The notes: generated by a model from the sequence alone, not told the origin. Counted from the first letter of the stretch, positions 43,435-52,911 are shown. The stretch is DNA of 64,000 bases from Arthrobacter sp. SDTb3-6 (GCF_013376095.1 NZ_JAAMFN010000002.1:62001-126000); one strand, 5' to 3'. Program-made: numbers and translations.

Positions 43435-43851
43435 CTACAGGCCCAGGGCCCGGGCCTCGATCATGGGGCAGGTGTCCATGACCACCTCCAGCCCGGCGTC
43501 CTCCGCACGGCGCGCCGCGGCTTCGTCGACGACGCCCAACTGCAGCCAAACGGCCTTGGCGCCCACGGCGATGGCCTGGTCCACCACGGCCCCCACCTTG
43601 GTGGAGTTCACGAAACAATCGACGACGTCGATGGCCCCCGGGATGTCCGCGAGCAGCTTGTAGCCCTTGGCCCCGTGGACGTCGTCGCCCTTCAGGCTCA
43701 CCGGGATGATCTCCTGGCCCAGGTGCTGCTGGAGGAATAGCGAGACGCCCACCGCGGCCCGGAGCGGGTTGTTTGACAGTCCCACCACGGCCCAGCGGGC
43801 CGGCGTTGTCAGCAGGCGGTGGATCGTTGCGGGGTCGTTGACATGTGCCAT
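43435..43851 (-). CDS. CoA-binding domain protein (YccU-like)
   Basis: 138 aa. Rossmann-like CoA-binding fold: WAVVGLSNNPLRAAVGVSLFL, IPVSLKGDDVHGAKGYKLLADIP, VDCFVNSTKVGAVVDQAIAVGAKAVWLQLG and MDTCPMIE at the end. Function of the family is not settled. It lies 18 bp upstream of the deacetylase. Confidence 0.88.
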   Translation of the reverse strand: MAHVNDPATIHRLLTTPARWAVVGLSNNPLRAAVGVSLFLQQHLGQEIIPVSLKGDDVHGAKGYKLLADIPGAIDVVDCFVNSTKVGAVVDQAIAVGAKAVWLQLGVVDEAAARRAEDAGLEVVMDTCPMIEARALGL

Positions 43852-43968
43852 GGAACCAACCCTACGGCCCTGCCGGGCCTACCGCATCCAGGCCCGCCGC
43901 CGACGCGGGCGCGAAACGGGCCGCAATGATTTTGGCAGGCGGCCCCCGCCTTGGCAGAATGGTTCCGA

Positions 43969-44075
43969 CCATCCCGAGCGGCCGAGAGATCTGGCTCAGC
44001 GACGCCGCAGCAACCCTCCAAGGCCCACCCTCCACCGGGTGGGCGGCGGAACGGTGCTACCGCCAGAAACGATGG
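43969..44075 (+). promoter_or_regulatory. SAM riboswitch (S-box class)
   Basis: P1 closes with CCATC (43969-43973) and GATGG (44071-44075). Inside are the S-box core strings CGAGCGGCCGAGAGATCTGG, GACGCCGCAGCAACC, a hairpin GCCCACCC/GGGTGGGC, and GGTGCTACCGCCAG. The downstream ribosome site AAAGGA follows P1 at once, so control is probably at translation initiation. Binds S-adenosylmethionine. Confidence 0.85.
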
Positions 44076-44089
44076 AAAGGACTCCACCC

Positions 44090-45301
44090 GTGGCTTTAAA
44101 CACCGACCACATCCGCACCACCCATGCCGGCTCCCTGCCCCGCACCCCCGCCCTCCTGGCGGCCAACGCCGAGCGCGGGGCCAGCGGCGACACCGCCGGC
44201 TACCGGGACCTCCTCACCGAATCGGTGGTGGACATCGTGGCGCGCCAGCAGGCTGCCGGCATTGACATCCCCAACGACGGCGAATACGGCCACACCATGT
44301 CCAACGCGGTCGATTACGGTGCCTGGTGGAATTACTCCTTCGGGCGCCTCGGCGGCCTGGAAGCGACCAACGTGGACCGCTGGGCCGACGCCGAGGTGCA
44401 CCGGTCCTCGCCCGGCAACGTGGTGCTGACCTCCTTTCCGGACCGCCGCGACCGGCAGAGGTTCAACGAGGCCTACAGCGACCCGGCCTCCGGCATCCTG
44501 GCCCACCGCAAGGCCACCACGCAGCCCAAGATCGTGGGGCCGCTGACATACACCGGCCAGACCCAGGTTGCCTCGGACGTGGCCAACCTGGGACGGGGCC
44601 TGGCTGCGGCCGGCCTGTCCGAGGGCTTCATGGCGGCCCTGTCCCCTGGTTCCTGCGCCCGGCTGGCCAACGACTACTACGCCAGCGACGAGGAACTGCT
44701 CTATGCCTGTGCCGACGCCATGCGGGAGGAGTACAAGGCCATCATCGACGCCGGGCTGACCGTCCAGCTCGACGACCCGTCACTGGCCGAAAGCTGGGAC
44801 CAGGTGAACCCGGAACCGGCCCTGGCGGACTACAAGAAGTTCATCCAACTGCGGGTCGAGGCCACCAACCACGCCTTGCGCGGGCTGCCGCAGGAGAAGA
44901 TCCGGCTGCATGTGTGCTGGGGTTCCTGGCACGGGCCGCACACCACCGACATCCCCTTCGCGGACATCCTGGACGAGGTGCTGGCCATCAACGCCGGCGC
45001 CTATTCCTTCGAGGCCGCCAACGTGCGCCACGAGCATGAATGGAAGATCTGGCAGGACACGAAGCTGCCGGAGGGCAAGTCGATCATCCCCGGCGTCGTC
45101 TCCCATGCCACGAACGTGGTGGAGCATCCGGAGCTGGTGGCGGACCGCATTGAGCGCTTCGCCTCCGTGGTGGGCCGGGAGGCGGTCATCGCCTCCACCG
45201 ACTGCGGGCTGGGCGGACGCGTCCACCCGCAGATCGCGGCGGCGAAGCTGCAGGCCCTCGGGCAGGGTGCGGAAATCGCCTCGCGACGCCTCTGGCGGTA
45301 A
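44090..45301 (+). CDS. Cobalamin-independent methionine synthase-like protein (MetE C-terminal domain family)
   Basis: 403 aa, only the catalytic C-terminal type barrel. Marks: HIRTTHAGSLPR at the start, GIDIPNDGEYGHTM, DDPSLAESW, the zinc-ligand HVCWGSWHGPH region, YSFEAANVRHEHEW and a late STDCGLGGRVHP with the Cys. Relatives (YxjG/YxjH group) transfer methyl groups to homocysteine or similar thiols. The SAM riboswitch ahead of GTG 44090 proves a place in methionine metabolism. Confidence 0.88.
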   Translation: MALNTDHIRTTHAGSLPRTPALLAANAERGASGDTAGYRDLLTESVVDIVARQQAAGIDIPNDGEYGHTMSNAVDYGAWWNYSFGRLGGLEATNVDRWADAEVHRSSPGNVVLTSFPDRRDRQRFNEAYSDPASGILAHRKATTQPKIVGPLTYTGQTQVASDVANLGRGLAAAGLSEGFMAALSPGSCARLANDYYASDEELLYACADAMREEYKAIIDAGLTVQLDDPSLAESWDQVNPEPALADYKKFIQLRVEATNHALRGLPQEKIRLHVCWGSWHGPHTTDIPFADILDEVLAINAGAYSFEAANVRHEHEWKIWQDTKLPEGKSIIPGVVSHATNVVEHPELVADRIERFASVVGREAVIASTDCGLGGRVHPQIAAAKLQALGQGAEIASRRLWR

Positions 45302-45306
45302 ACGCA

Positions 45307-45379
45307 GAGCTGGGTCGCAATAGTTACAGCACGTCAACTGGAACCAGTTGATAAAACCGCAACTACTGCGACCCAGTTG
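45307..45379. repeat. Long palindrome, family copy 2
   Basis: Arms CTGGGTCGCAATAGTT (45310-45325) and AACTACTGCGACCCAG (45361-45376), with one mismatch, plus an inner perfect stem TCAACTGG/CCAGTTGA (45334-45351). Lies between convergent genes. The tip sequence CTGGGTCGCA is shared with copy 1. Confidence 0.85.
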
Positions 45380-45411
45380 CGGGGCTGCGGCAGCGCCAGG
45401 GCTCCGGGAGG

Positions 45412-45927
45412 CTAGGCGACGCTGAACGACTCGTCGGCGCCGGGGCGGTCATTGTCCCCGGTGTCGGTTTCGCGTTCTTCCTCTTCCTCATCGTCAAGGT
45501 CGTCGAAGTCCACGTAATCGTCACTGGTCAGTTCCTCCGTGTACAGGGACCAAAACTCGTTGAGGCCCGCGGCCGGCGGGTCCAGCACCTTCAACTGCGA
45601 TTCGAAGGACTTGCGGACTTCCGAAAACTCCTCGTCGTCCTCGGGGCCGGGGACGTCGCGGTCAATGGCCCCCCAGGCGGTCACGATTTTCACAAAGGTG
45701 TCCAGGCTGGAGGCGATGAGGGACTCGTCATCCTCGCAGACAAAGTGCACGGAGCCCTTCTTCCGGTCGACCACCACAAACTGGAAGTCGCCGTCGTTGC
45801 ACACCACGGCACGGCCGCCGGCGTCGTTGCTGTAGGGGGGCTTCAGCCATGTGCCGTCCATCGGCATGTCTTCCAACGCCGACGGATGCAGCGGCTCAAG
45901 CGCGGCCCAAATCCTGGAATCGTTCAT
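45412..45927 (-). CDS. Hypothetical protein with acidic tail
   Basis: 171 aa. The core (residues 1-130) holds WAALEPLHPSALEDMPMDGT, VVDRKKGSVHFVCEDDESLIASSLDTFV and FWSLYTEELTSDDYVDFDDL, somewhat like SUKH-type immunity proteins in its DTF and Glu-rich parts, but I cannot assign a family. The last 35 residues are very rich in Asp and Glu. AGGAGG precedes ATG 45927. Confidence 0.65.
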   Translation of the reverse strand: MNDSRIWAALEPLHPSALEDMPMDGTWLKPPYSNDAGGRAVVCNDGDFQFVVVDRKKGSVHFVCEDDESLIASSLDTFVKIVTAWGAIDRDVPGPEDDEEFSEVRKSFESQLKVLDPPAAGLNEFWSLYTEELTSDDYVDFDDLDDEEEEERETDTGDNDRPGADESFSVA

Positions 45928-45990
45928 GGTCTCCTCCTGCCCTTAATGCTGACACTAACCACGTGGACCCGTGCCGTCAATGGCATATTT

Positions 45991-46797
45991 TCATCCGGCC
46001 GGGACCACCGCTGAATTCCCCTCAAAGCGCCGGTTTCGCAGCACGGGCAGGAATTCGCGCACTTCCTCGATGCGCTTGTGCGTCACGTCCGCCGTGGCGA
46101 CGCCTTCGGCCTCGTCGGCCAGGAAGTCCTGCGGTATGCCCATGGGGTCCAGCACGGCCGAGTGCCCGATGCAGTGGTCGCTGGACGTGCCGGCCGCGGC
46201 GATCCACACCGTGTTTTCGATGGCACGGGCCTTCAGCAGCGTCTCCCAGTGCTCCACCTTGTGGTCGCCCTTGAACCAGGCCGCGGCCACGCACACCAGG
46301 TCCGCACCGGCCACCGCCAGCGCCCGGGCCAGTTCCGGAAAACGGAGGTCGTAGCAGGTCATGATGCCCACCTGGAAGCCGCCGATCTGCACCAGCGTCA
46401 CCCCTTTGTCGCCGGGCTTGATCCGGCGCGACTCCTGGTAGGAAAACGCGTCGTAGAGGTGCAGCTTGCGGTAGGTGCCCAGGATGGCGCCGTCCTCGTC
46501 CACGGCCACCAGCGTGTTGTACGGGCGGGCCTCGCCGCTGGATTCATACCCGCCGGCAACCACGGCAATGCCCACCTCCGCCGCGATGCGCGAGACGCCC
46601 TGGACGAAGGTGCTCCACGTCGCGTCCACGGCCGCCGCGAAATCCCCGGCCACGCGGCCCACGGAGAACATGGATTCCTCGGGGAAGACAACCAGGCGCC
46701 CGCCGTCGGCCCGCGCTTCGGTGGCCAGGCGGCGCATCACCGCCAGGTTGCCGGCCACCTCGCCGCCCGGGTTGAACTGTCCAACGCTGACCTTCAT
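45991..46797 (-). CDS. Carbon-nitrogen hydrolase (nitrilase superfamily)
   Basis: 268 aa. The Glu-Lys-Cys triad is visible: Glu in VFPEESMFS (about 42), Lys in GTYRKLHLYD (about 111), Cys in IMTCYDLRFPE (about 145). Closest in layout to the Nit/omega-amidase branch (amides such as deaminated glutathione or alpha-ketoglutaramate), but substrate is not certain. ATG 46797 with AAGGA 8 nt upstream. Confidence 0.88.
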   Translation of the reverse strand: MKVSVGQFNPGGEVAGNLAVMRRLATEARADGGRLVVFPEESMFSVGRVAGDFAAAVDATWSTFVQGVSRIAAEVGIAVVAGGYESSGEARPYNTLVAVDEDGAILGTYRKLHLYDAFSYQESRRIKPGDKGVTLVQIGGFQVGIMTCYDLRFPELARALAVAGADLVCVAAAWFKGDHKVEHWETLLKARAIENTVWIAAAGTSSDHCIGHSAVLDPMGIPQDFLADEAEGVATADVTHKRIEEVREFLPVLRNRRFEGNSAVVPAG

Positions 46798-46851
46798 CGC
46801 AACTTCCTTACCGTGGGTTGACTTACCTCCAGCGTAGTCTTCCCGGCCCCC

Positions 46852-46899
46852 AAAAAAGGGGGGACGACGGCGGAACTTAAGTTCCGCCGTCGTCCCCCC
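46852..46899 (-). terminator. 42-bp perfect palindrome and T-run: purA terminator
   Basis: 46858-46899 reads the same on both strands with no unpaired loop (21-bp arms meeting at ACTTAAGT). On the minus strand a T6 run (46852-46857) follows directly. It closes the purA message. Confidence 0.85.
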
Positions 46900-46933
46900 T
46901 GGGGCGTCGCCGCCCTACGGCGCGGCCCCGGTG

Positions 46934-48223
46934 TCAGCCGGCGATGAGGTCGTGGCGCACGATGGTCTGGTCGCGGTCAGGGCCCACGCCGATGGCGGAG
47001 ATCCGGGTCCCGGACATGGCCTCCAGCGCCAGGATGTAGTTGCGGGCGTTTTCCGGCAGGTCCTCCATGGTGCGGGCGCCGCAGATGTCCTCGGTCCAGC
47101 CCGGGAAGTACTCGAAGATCGGCTTGGCGTGGTGGAAGTCGGTCTGCGTCATCGGCATTTCGTCGTGCCGGACCCCGTCGACGTCGTAGGCCACGCACAC
47201 CGGGATCTGCTCGATGCCGGTGAGCACGTCCAGCTTGGTGAGGAAGTAGTCCGTGAAGCCGTTGACGCGGGAGGCGTGGCGGGCCAGCATGGCGTCGTAC
47301 CAGCCGCAGCGGCGCGGGCGGCCGGTGTTGACACCGAATTCGCCGCCGGTCTTCTGCAGGTAGATGCCCATCTCGTCAAAGAGCTCCGTGGGAAACGGGC
47401 CGGCGCCGACACGCGTGGTGTAGGCCTTGATGATGCCCACGGCGCGGGTGATGCGGGTGGGGCCGATCCCGGAGCCCACGGAGGCGCCGCCGGCGGTCGG
47501 GTTGGAGGAGGTCACGAATGGGTAGGTGCCGTGGTCGACGTCCAGGAACGTGGCCTGCCCGCCTTCCATGAGCACCACTTCGCCGCGGTCCAGCGCCTCG
47601 TTGAGGACGTAGGTGGAGTCGATGACCATGGGGCGCAGGCGCTCGGCGAAGGCGAGAAAGTACTCCACCGTCTCGTCGATGTCCACGGCGCGGCGGTTGT
47701 ACACCTTGACCAGCAGCTGGTTCTTTTGCTTCAGCGATCCTTCCACCTTCTGGCGCAGGATGGATTCGTCAAAGACGTCCTGGATGCGGATGCCCAGGCG
47801 GGCCACCTTGTCCATGTAGGCCGGGCCGATCCCGCGGCCGGTGGTGCCGATGGCGCGCTTGCCCAGGAAGCGTTCGGTGACCTTGTCCAGCACCTGGTGG
47901 TACGGGGCCACCAGGTGGGCGTTGGCGGAGATGCGCAGCTTGGAGGTGTCCGCCCCGCGCGCCTGCAGGCCCTCGATCTCCTCGAACAGGGCCTCCAGGT
48001 TCACCACGCAGCCGTTGCCGATGACCGGTGTGGCGTTGGGGCTCAAAATGCCCGCGGGAAGGAGCTTGAGCTCATACTTCTCACCGCCCACCACCACGGT
48101 GTGCCCGGCATTGTTGCCGCCATTGGGCTTCACCACATAGTCGACCCGGCCGCCCAAAAGGTCCGTGGCCTTGCCCTTGCCCTCGTCGCCCCACTGGGCT
48201 CCGACGATCACGATTGCTGGCAT
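46934..48223 (-). CDS. purA: Adenylosuccinate synthetase
   Basis: 429 aa. It joins IMP and aspartate with GTP on the way to [19 protein letters not shown] (8-23) is the P-loop with the catalytic Asp and Lys; NNAGHTV carries the catalytic His; [31 protein letters not shown] and TGRPRRCGW follow. ATG 48223 is preceded by GGGGGAGG; upstream in-frame codons are not conserved. Confidence 0.97.
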   Translation of the reverse strand: MPAIVIVGAQWGDEGKGKATDLLGGRVDYVVKPNGGNNAGHTVVVGGEKYELKLLPAGILSPNATPVIGNGCVVNLEALFEEIEGLQARGADTSKLRISANAHLVAPYHQVLDKVTERFLGKRAIGTTGRGIGPAYMDKVARLGIRIQDVFDESILRQKVEGSLKQKNQLLVKVYNRRAVDIDETVEYFLAFAERLRPMVIDSTYVLNEALDRGEVVLMEGGQATFLDVDHGTYPFVTSSNPTAGGASVGSGIGPTRITRAVGIIKAYTTRVGAGPFPTELFDEMGIYLQKTGGEFGVNTGRPRRCGWYDAMLARHASRVNGFTDYFLTKLDVLTGIEQIPVCVAYDVDGVRHDEMPMTQTDFHHAKPIFEYFPGWTEDICGARTMEDLPENARNYILALEAMSGTRISAIGVGPDRDQTIVRHDLIAG

Positions 48224-48588
48224 GGGATCCTCCCCCTTGCTCATAAGTTGAGCCGGCCGCTGCATGGCTCGGCGGTTGTTCCGCCGTACACCGTCCGGAC
48301 ACGAAAATGCCCCTTGTCAACGCACCGGCCGTCTCCAACAGGGATTGGCGCCTGGCTGCGCTCAAAGGGGGTCTTGCGTCCCAAGTTTACCGGACGGGCG
48401 CGGCGGCCGCACATTAAGGCGCCGGATGCACGACGCCGGCACCCGCCTTCCCCGTTCGGCCCGCCCCTGCGGGGCAACGGTTTCGGGGCCTGGCGTCCTG
48501 GCGGAGATCCGGACCGAGGTGGGCGGGCAGGCGTCGGCCGTGTTCCTTTTCGCCGGACCGGCGGGATCCTTCTTCGTCGCCGCGGCGG
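48224..48588 (-). other. purA upstream region
   Basis: 365 bp between purA and the monooxygenase, without a supported gene. TAAACT on the minus strand (48384-48389) is a candidate -10 and would give a leader of about 150 nt; a small hairpin GGCGG-TTGTT-CCGCC lies within that leader near 48272-48286. I see no known riboswitch. Confidence 0.45.
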
Positions 48589-49809
48589 TCACGGCGGCCC
48601 CGGACGGTGCGGGCCGCCGATGAGCAGCGTGGCCAGGTACCGGTGCGGGTGCCGGCTTCGGAACGCCGCGCCCAGGACCTGCCGGAGCGCCTCCGCCTCC
48701 GGGCCCGGCGCGGACAGCGCCGCCTGCGCCCGGGTCTGCAGCAGGGCCAGCCGGCCCGCTTCGTGGCGGACGGCGTGATACTCCTCAAGCGATTCCAGGG
48801 GCGAGCCGCCACCGAGCACCGCAGCCAGCCGGGAGGCGAGGTCCACGGCGTCGAGCATCCCCGTGTTCAATGCGGAACCGCCGGCGGAAAACACGTGGGC
48901 CGCGTCCCCGGCGAGGAACACCCGGCCGGTCCGGTAGCGTTCGGCCAGGCGGCTGTTGGCCACCGTGGACCGCAGCCACTGGCCGCCGCTGATCGGCAGT
49001 TCCCCGCCCAGCACACGGCGGATGCTGTCCTTCAGCTCCTGCAGTGGCATTTGCGCCTCCGCCGCCTGGCTGCCCCGGGGCTCGTGCGTGGCGATGACGT
49101 ACAGGTCCTTGGGCGCGCCGCGGACCAGCGCCGACACCGGGGCGATCGTGAGGGAACCGGCCGCCGTGTGGTTGGCCTGGAAGAGCGCCAGCCGCCGGCC
49201 GCCGGGAAGTTCCACGGCGTTCCTGCGCCGGCGCAGTGCGCCGGGCGGGATCGTGACGCGGCCGATCCGCACCAGTTGGCTGCCCGTGGTTCCCGGGAAG
49301 CCGACGCCGAGATGGTGGCGGACGAAGCTGTGCGCGCCGTCGCACCCCACCAGGAATCCGGTGTCAAGGGAGCAGGCCCTGCCGTCGAAGGCGACGTCCA
49401 CGGCCACCCGCCGGCCGTCGTCGTGAAATCCGGTGACGGCGTGCCCGCGGCGGATGTCCACGCCCGCGGCCCGGGCCCGTTCCTCCAGCAGCGCCTCCAG
49501 CCGGCGCTGCGGGATGGGCAGGATCCGCAGGGCGTTGGGCCGCAGCGGGTTCAGCCGCAGCGGCAGCGCCCCGAAGGAGTAGCGGGGCACGGGGATGGCG
49601 TGCACGCCCTGCTGGCCGCGCAACAGCCCCCGCTTCGCCAGCAGGGGCACGATCCCGCCGACCAGGCCGTTGCCCTTGGGCATGGCATCGGGCTCAAGGG
49701 CACGCTCCAGGACCGTCACGGCCACCCCGGCGGCGGCCAGTTCACAGGCGAGCATCAGGCCGACGGGCCCCGCCCCGGCAATGGCCACCTGGGTCCGGTA
49801 CGGCTCCAT
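48589..49809 (-). CDS. FAD-dependent monooxygenase (PheA/TfdB-like)
   Basis: 406 aa. VAIAGAGPVGLMLACELAAAG at the start binds the FAD dinucleotide, VGCDGAHSFVRHHLG is the DG motif, and VFLAGDAAHVFSAGGSALNTG is the GD motif. These are the three marks of group A flavoprotein hydroxylases, often acting on phenols, polyketides or antibiotics. Substrate unknown. The gene starts just past the broken TfoX-like gene, using a GGGGAGGAGGG ribosome site. Confidence 0.85.
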   Translation of the reverse strand: MEPYRTQVAIAGAGPVGLMLACELAAAGVAVTVLERALEPDAMPKGNGLVGGIVPLLAKRGLLRGQQGVHAIPVPRYSFGALPLRLNPLRPNALRILPIPQRRLEALLEERARAAGVDIRRGHAVTGFHDDGRRVAVDVAFDGRACSLDTGFLVGCDGAHSFVRHHLGVGFPGTTGSQLVRIGRVTIPPGALRRRRNAVELPGGRRLALFQANHTAAGSLTIAPVSALVRGAPKDLYVIATHEPRGSQAAEAQMPLQELKDSIRRVLGGELPISGGQWLRSTVANSRLAERYRTGRVFLAGDAAHVFSAGGSALNTGMLDAVDLASRLAAVLGGGSPLESLEEYHAVRHEAGRLALLQTRAQAALSAPGPEAEALRQVLGAAFRSRHPHRYLATLLIGGPHRPGPP

Positions 49810-49839
49810 CCGGTCCCTCCTCCCCGACGGGTCTTTGCA

Positions 49840-50049
49840 TCAGCCTGCCGCGAACGCCTGCGCGTGCCCCGCCGGGTCCCGGCCAAGCTTGAACGCGACG
49901 GCATCGCCGTGGAGGCAGCCAAGTGCCTTGCCGCCCACCATCAGCGACACGGCGCCAAACATTGTGCCGACCGTGACGCCGGCATGGGCAACGTCCGCGG
50001 CGAGGGCGTCAATGGCGGCGGCGGCCCGTGACGGCACAAGTTGTTCCAT
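49840..50049 (-). pseudogene. Truncated TfoX N-terminal-like protein
   Basis: 69 aa. ALAADVAHAGVTVGTMFGAVSLMVGGKALGCL has the TfoX_N pattern (MFG, then a hydrophobic beta hairpin), followed by DAVAFKLGRD. Full members run to about 110 residues and end with a DPSGR...MKEW block. Here a TGA follows FAAG, and the next in-frame codons read CKDPSGRR, which look like the remains of that block. So it is probably a gene cut by a stop mutation. Confidence 0.6.
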
Positions 50050-50118
50050 CCCTGAATCATGCCCGACGCAGCCCCCGCCGTCGAGGGGGCCGCGGGGCGG
50101 GGCAGCCTGGCCGGAACT

Positions 50119-50173
50119 GGCGGTGCAGCCAAAGTGGCCTGGCGTCCCTGAACGCCACACGAGCTGCACCGCC
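50119..50173 (-). terminator. Hairpin after the NirK fusion gene
   Basis: GGCGGTGCAGC (50119-50129) pairs with GCTGCACCGCC (50163-50173); within the loop TGGCGT and ACGCCA form a second stem. It is 33 bp past the nirK stop on the minus strand. No long T-run. Confidence 0.55.
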
Positions 50174-50205
50174 GAAATCCCCGGCCCAAGGGAACGGTGC
50201 CAGGG

Positions 50206-52911
50206 TCAGCCGGCCACCTTGAACACGCCGCGGGCGCCGCGCTCGGCGTCGACCATGTAGTGCGAGACGAACGGATAGCTGCCGGCCTGCGGGAAGGTGA
50301 GCTCCACGAACCCGCCCTGTGCGGGGGCCAGCGCCAGGGCCTGCGAGCCCGCCGTCGGGTCGGAGCCGTCCAGCAGGTAGCGGCCCTCGCTCCACACCGT
50401 GCTGAACTGCCCGCCCACCACGTGGAAGGACGTGGCCCGGTTCGGCCCGGCGTCGAGCACCCAGATGCGCACCTTTTCGCCCACCTTGGCCGTCAGCGGG
50501 CGGAAGCCGTACTGGTTGGCGTAGCCGTTGAACACCACTGCGTCCGGCTTGTCTGCCTGGATTTTCGCCAGGTCTGCGACGCCGTCCTGCGGGCCCAGGT
50601 ACAGCTCGGACTGGATGAGCACGTATTCCTTGTCCACCGGCGGCAGCTTCGGCGGGTCGATGATGACCGCGCCGAACATGCCGTTGGCGATGTGCTCGCT
50701 CATGGGCATGGTGCTGCAGTGGTACATCCAGATGCCTGCGCGCGTGGCCGTGAACGTGTATGTCAGCGACTCGCCCGGGTTGACGGTGCGCATGGGCTGG
50801 TCGGGGGCCAGGGAGCCGGCGTGGAAGTCGATCGAGTGGCCCATCGTGGCGTCGTTGGTGAGCGTGACGTTGAATTTGTCGCCGACCTTCCCCCGCAGCG
50901 TGGGCCCCGGCGCCGTGCCGTTGTACGTCCACAGCGTCTGCTTCACCCCGGCGGCCACCTCCGTCAGCTGGTCGGTGACCTTCAGCGCCACGTTGTGCAC
51001 GGTGCCGGCAGGCAGCGGCGGGATCACGGCATTGTGTGCCTTGAAGCCGGCCGCAGGCTGCTTCATGAAGTCCAGCAGCGACGCCGCACCGGGAGACGCT
51101 GCACCGGGAGCCGTGCCGGATGTCCCGCCGGACGCCCCGTGGTCCATGCCCGGCATGGCCGTGGGCGCCGGAGCCGCGCCCGTGGCGACGATGCTGAACA
51201 CCATGCCCTGCTGCCGGTGCCCCACAATGCTGCACCAGCCGTCCAGGTTGGCAGCAATCACGCCCGCGTCCACGGTGGCCTTCTCCCCGGGATACAGCCG
51301 CCCGGATTCCGCACCGCCCGCCGTGACGAGGTCGTGCACCATGCTGTCCACGTTCGTGACGTGGATGACCAGCCTGTTGCCCGCCGGCACGTCCACCGTG
51401 GACGGGTGGAAGCGCATGTCCTTCATGGTCATTTCCACCGTGGTGGTCTGGCCCGTGGCGTGGACGGCGGCCTGCGTGCCCGCCTGGCTGGGCCCGGGCA
51501 GGGACGACGGGTCGGCCACGATTCCGGCCACCACCACCAGTACGACGACGGCCAGCCCGGCGGCTGCCATCCCCCACCGGCGGCCGGGGGCCGGGTTCCA
51601 GGCGGCGCGCGGGGAAGGGGCGCCGGCACCGGCGGCCGGGGCGGCCGGCCGGGCACCCGGCGTCGAACTTTCCAAAGGTTTCGCCAGCAGCGCCACGCCC
51701 AGCAGCGGCAGGAACCAGGCCAGGCCCGCCAGGACCAGGAAGGCGGTGCCCACCCGGACCAGGCTGGGCACGGGCAGCAGGGACGCCACCAGCGCCACGT
51801 TGACCAGGACCACGCGGAACACGGCCGCCTTGTCCAGGATGGCGGTGCGCTGCCTGACCCGCGCCGGGCCGCCGCCCAAAACCACCGGGAGCAGGTAGCT
51901 CAGGGCCGCGCCGAGCACCTGGGCGGCAAAGCCCGCCGCCAGCACGGGCGCCACGGATTCGATGCCCTGGTGCAGCGCCGTCCAGGACCCCGCGGTTGCC
52001 GTCAGCCCGGCCAGCCGGGTGAGCGAGACCGCCAGCCACACGATCGCGGCGATGGCGGACAGCGGGGCGAAGTTGACCGGCGGCTTGCCGCGCACGGCCT
52101 TCGCCAGCGGAATGCACACGTAGACCACCCCGCCCAGGTAGGCCAGCAGGCCCACGGTGCACAGGAACATGACGCCGGCGGCGGCCCCGGCGGCCGTCAG
52201 GAGCACCCCGGCCAGCAGCGGGAAGGCGCCGTGGCGGGCCACCTGGTCGGCGCCGTCGGCCACGCGGGTGCGCAGCATGGTGGGCAGCAGCGTCATCAGC
52301 GTGCCCATGACGGTGAGGCCCACAAAGCCGAGCACGTTCACGGAGAGGTGGACCAGCAGCAGCCGTGCGTGGGCCTCGCCGGCAACGTTCGCGGCCAGCG
52401 CGGCACCCACGCCTGCGCCGACGGGCAGCAGCAGGCAGGCGGCAACGTAATACCAGACGGTGGCGCCGAAGCGGGACGGCAGGGCCCGGCGGGCGCGCAG
52501 GCCCAGCACCACGGCGTGCGCGGCCACCACGGCGCCGACCAGGATGCTGCCCAGCAGCGTCAGCAGCCAGATGTCCGCCACCATGGACACCACCACGGCC
52601 AGCACCGCCACGTTGAGCAGCACCAGCCGTGCGGCCATGCCGCGGGAGTCCGGGGTGGGCCCGCGCAGCAAGGCCTGGGCGAAGTGCCAGCTCCACACGA
52701 GGATCGAGTTGGTGACGGCGCCCAGGAACAGCAGGTGCACCATGAGCCAGCCTGAATCCGGGACGTTGCGGTGGATGAGGACCACCACCACCAGCGCCAC
52801 CAGCCAAAACACGGCAGGGGCGTTGGCGCGCAGGTGCCAGCCGGCCCGGTTCATGCCGCCGGGACCTTGCGGGGCTGCGGGTTTCCCCGGCGGTGTCAGG
52901 AAGATGTTCAC
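50206..52911 (-). CDS. nirK: Membrane-cupredoxin-NirK fusion: copper nitrite reductase
   Basis: 901 aa. Residues about 30-420 form roughly ten TM helices with intramembrane His (WSWHFAQALL, LLLVHLSVNVLGFVGLTVMG). A further TM helix lies near 450-470. Residues about 495-590 are a cupredoxin with candidate type 1 copper ligands (MVHDLV and WCSIVGHRQQGM). Residues about 640-901 are a two-domain NirK: HSIDFHAG (ligand His and catalytic Asp), YHCSTMPMSEHIANGM (type 1 Cys, His, Met and a type 2 His), and FVSHYMVDAERGARG (last type 2 His). It should reduce nitrite to nitric oxide, with membrane and cupredoxin parts passing electrons. GTG 52911 overlaps the upstream stop by 4 bp; an upstream in-frame start at 53004 is less likely. 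Confidence 0.85.
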   Translation of the reverse strand: MNIFLTPPGKPAAPQGPGGMNRAGWHLRANAPAVFWLVALVVVVLIHRNVPDSGWLMVHLLFLGAVTNSILVWSWHFAQALLRGPTPDSRGMAARLVLLNVAVLAVVVSMVADIWLLTLLGSILVGAVVAAHAVVLGLRARRALPSRFGATVWYYVAACLLLPVGAGVGAALAANVAGEAHARLLLVHLSVNVLGFVGLTVMGTLMTLLPTMLRTRVADGADQVARHGAFPLLAGVLLTAAGAAAGVMFLCTVGLLAYLGGVVYVCIPLAKAVRGKPPVNFAPLSAIAAIVWLAVSLTRLAGLTATAGSWTALHQGIESVAPVLAAGFAAQVLGAALSYLLPVVLGGGPARVRQRTAILDKAAVFRVVLVNVALVASLLPVPSLVRVGTAFLVLAGLAWFLPLLGVALLAKPLESSTPGARPAAPAAGAGAPSPRAAWNPAPGRRWGMAAAGLAVVVLVVVAGIVADPSSLPGPSQAGTQAAVHATGQTTTVEMTMKDMRFHPSTVDVPAGNRLVIHVTNVDSMVHDLVTAGGAESGRLYPGEKATVDAGVIAANLDGWCSIVGHRQQGMVFSIVATGAAPAPTAMPGMDHGASGGTSGTAPGAASPGAASLLDFMKQPAAGFKAHNAVIPPLPAGTVHNVALKVTDQLTEVAAGVKQTLWTYNGTAPGPTLRGKVGDKFNVTLTNDATMGHSIDFHAGSLAPDQPMRTVNPGESLTYTFTATRAGIWMYHCSTMPMSEHIANGMFGAVIIDPPKLPPVDKEYVLIQSELYLGPQDGVADLAKIQADKPDAVVFNGYANQYGFRPLTAKVGEKVRIWVLDAGPNRATSFHVVGGQFSTVWSEGRYLLDGSDPTAGSQALALAPAQGGFVELTFPQAGSYPFVSHYMVDAERGARGVFKVAG

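Noticed and set aside
46931-48778. Open frame of 615 codons opposite purA
   Set aside because: Shadow of a well-conserved purA; no motif in the plus-strand translation.
50197-52755. Open frame of 852 codons opposite the NirK fusion gene
   Set aside because: No recognisable domain, composition of Arg/Gln/His typical of the reverse strand of a membrane protein gene.
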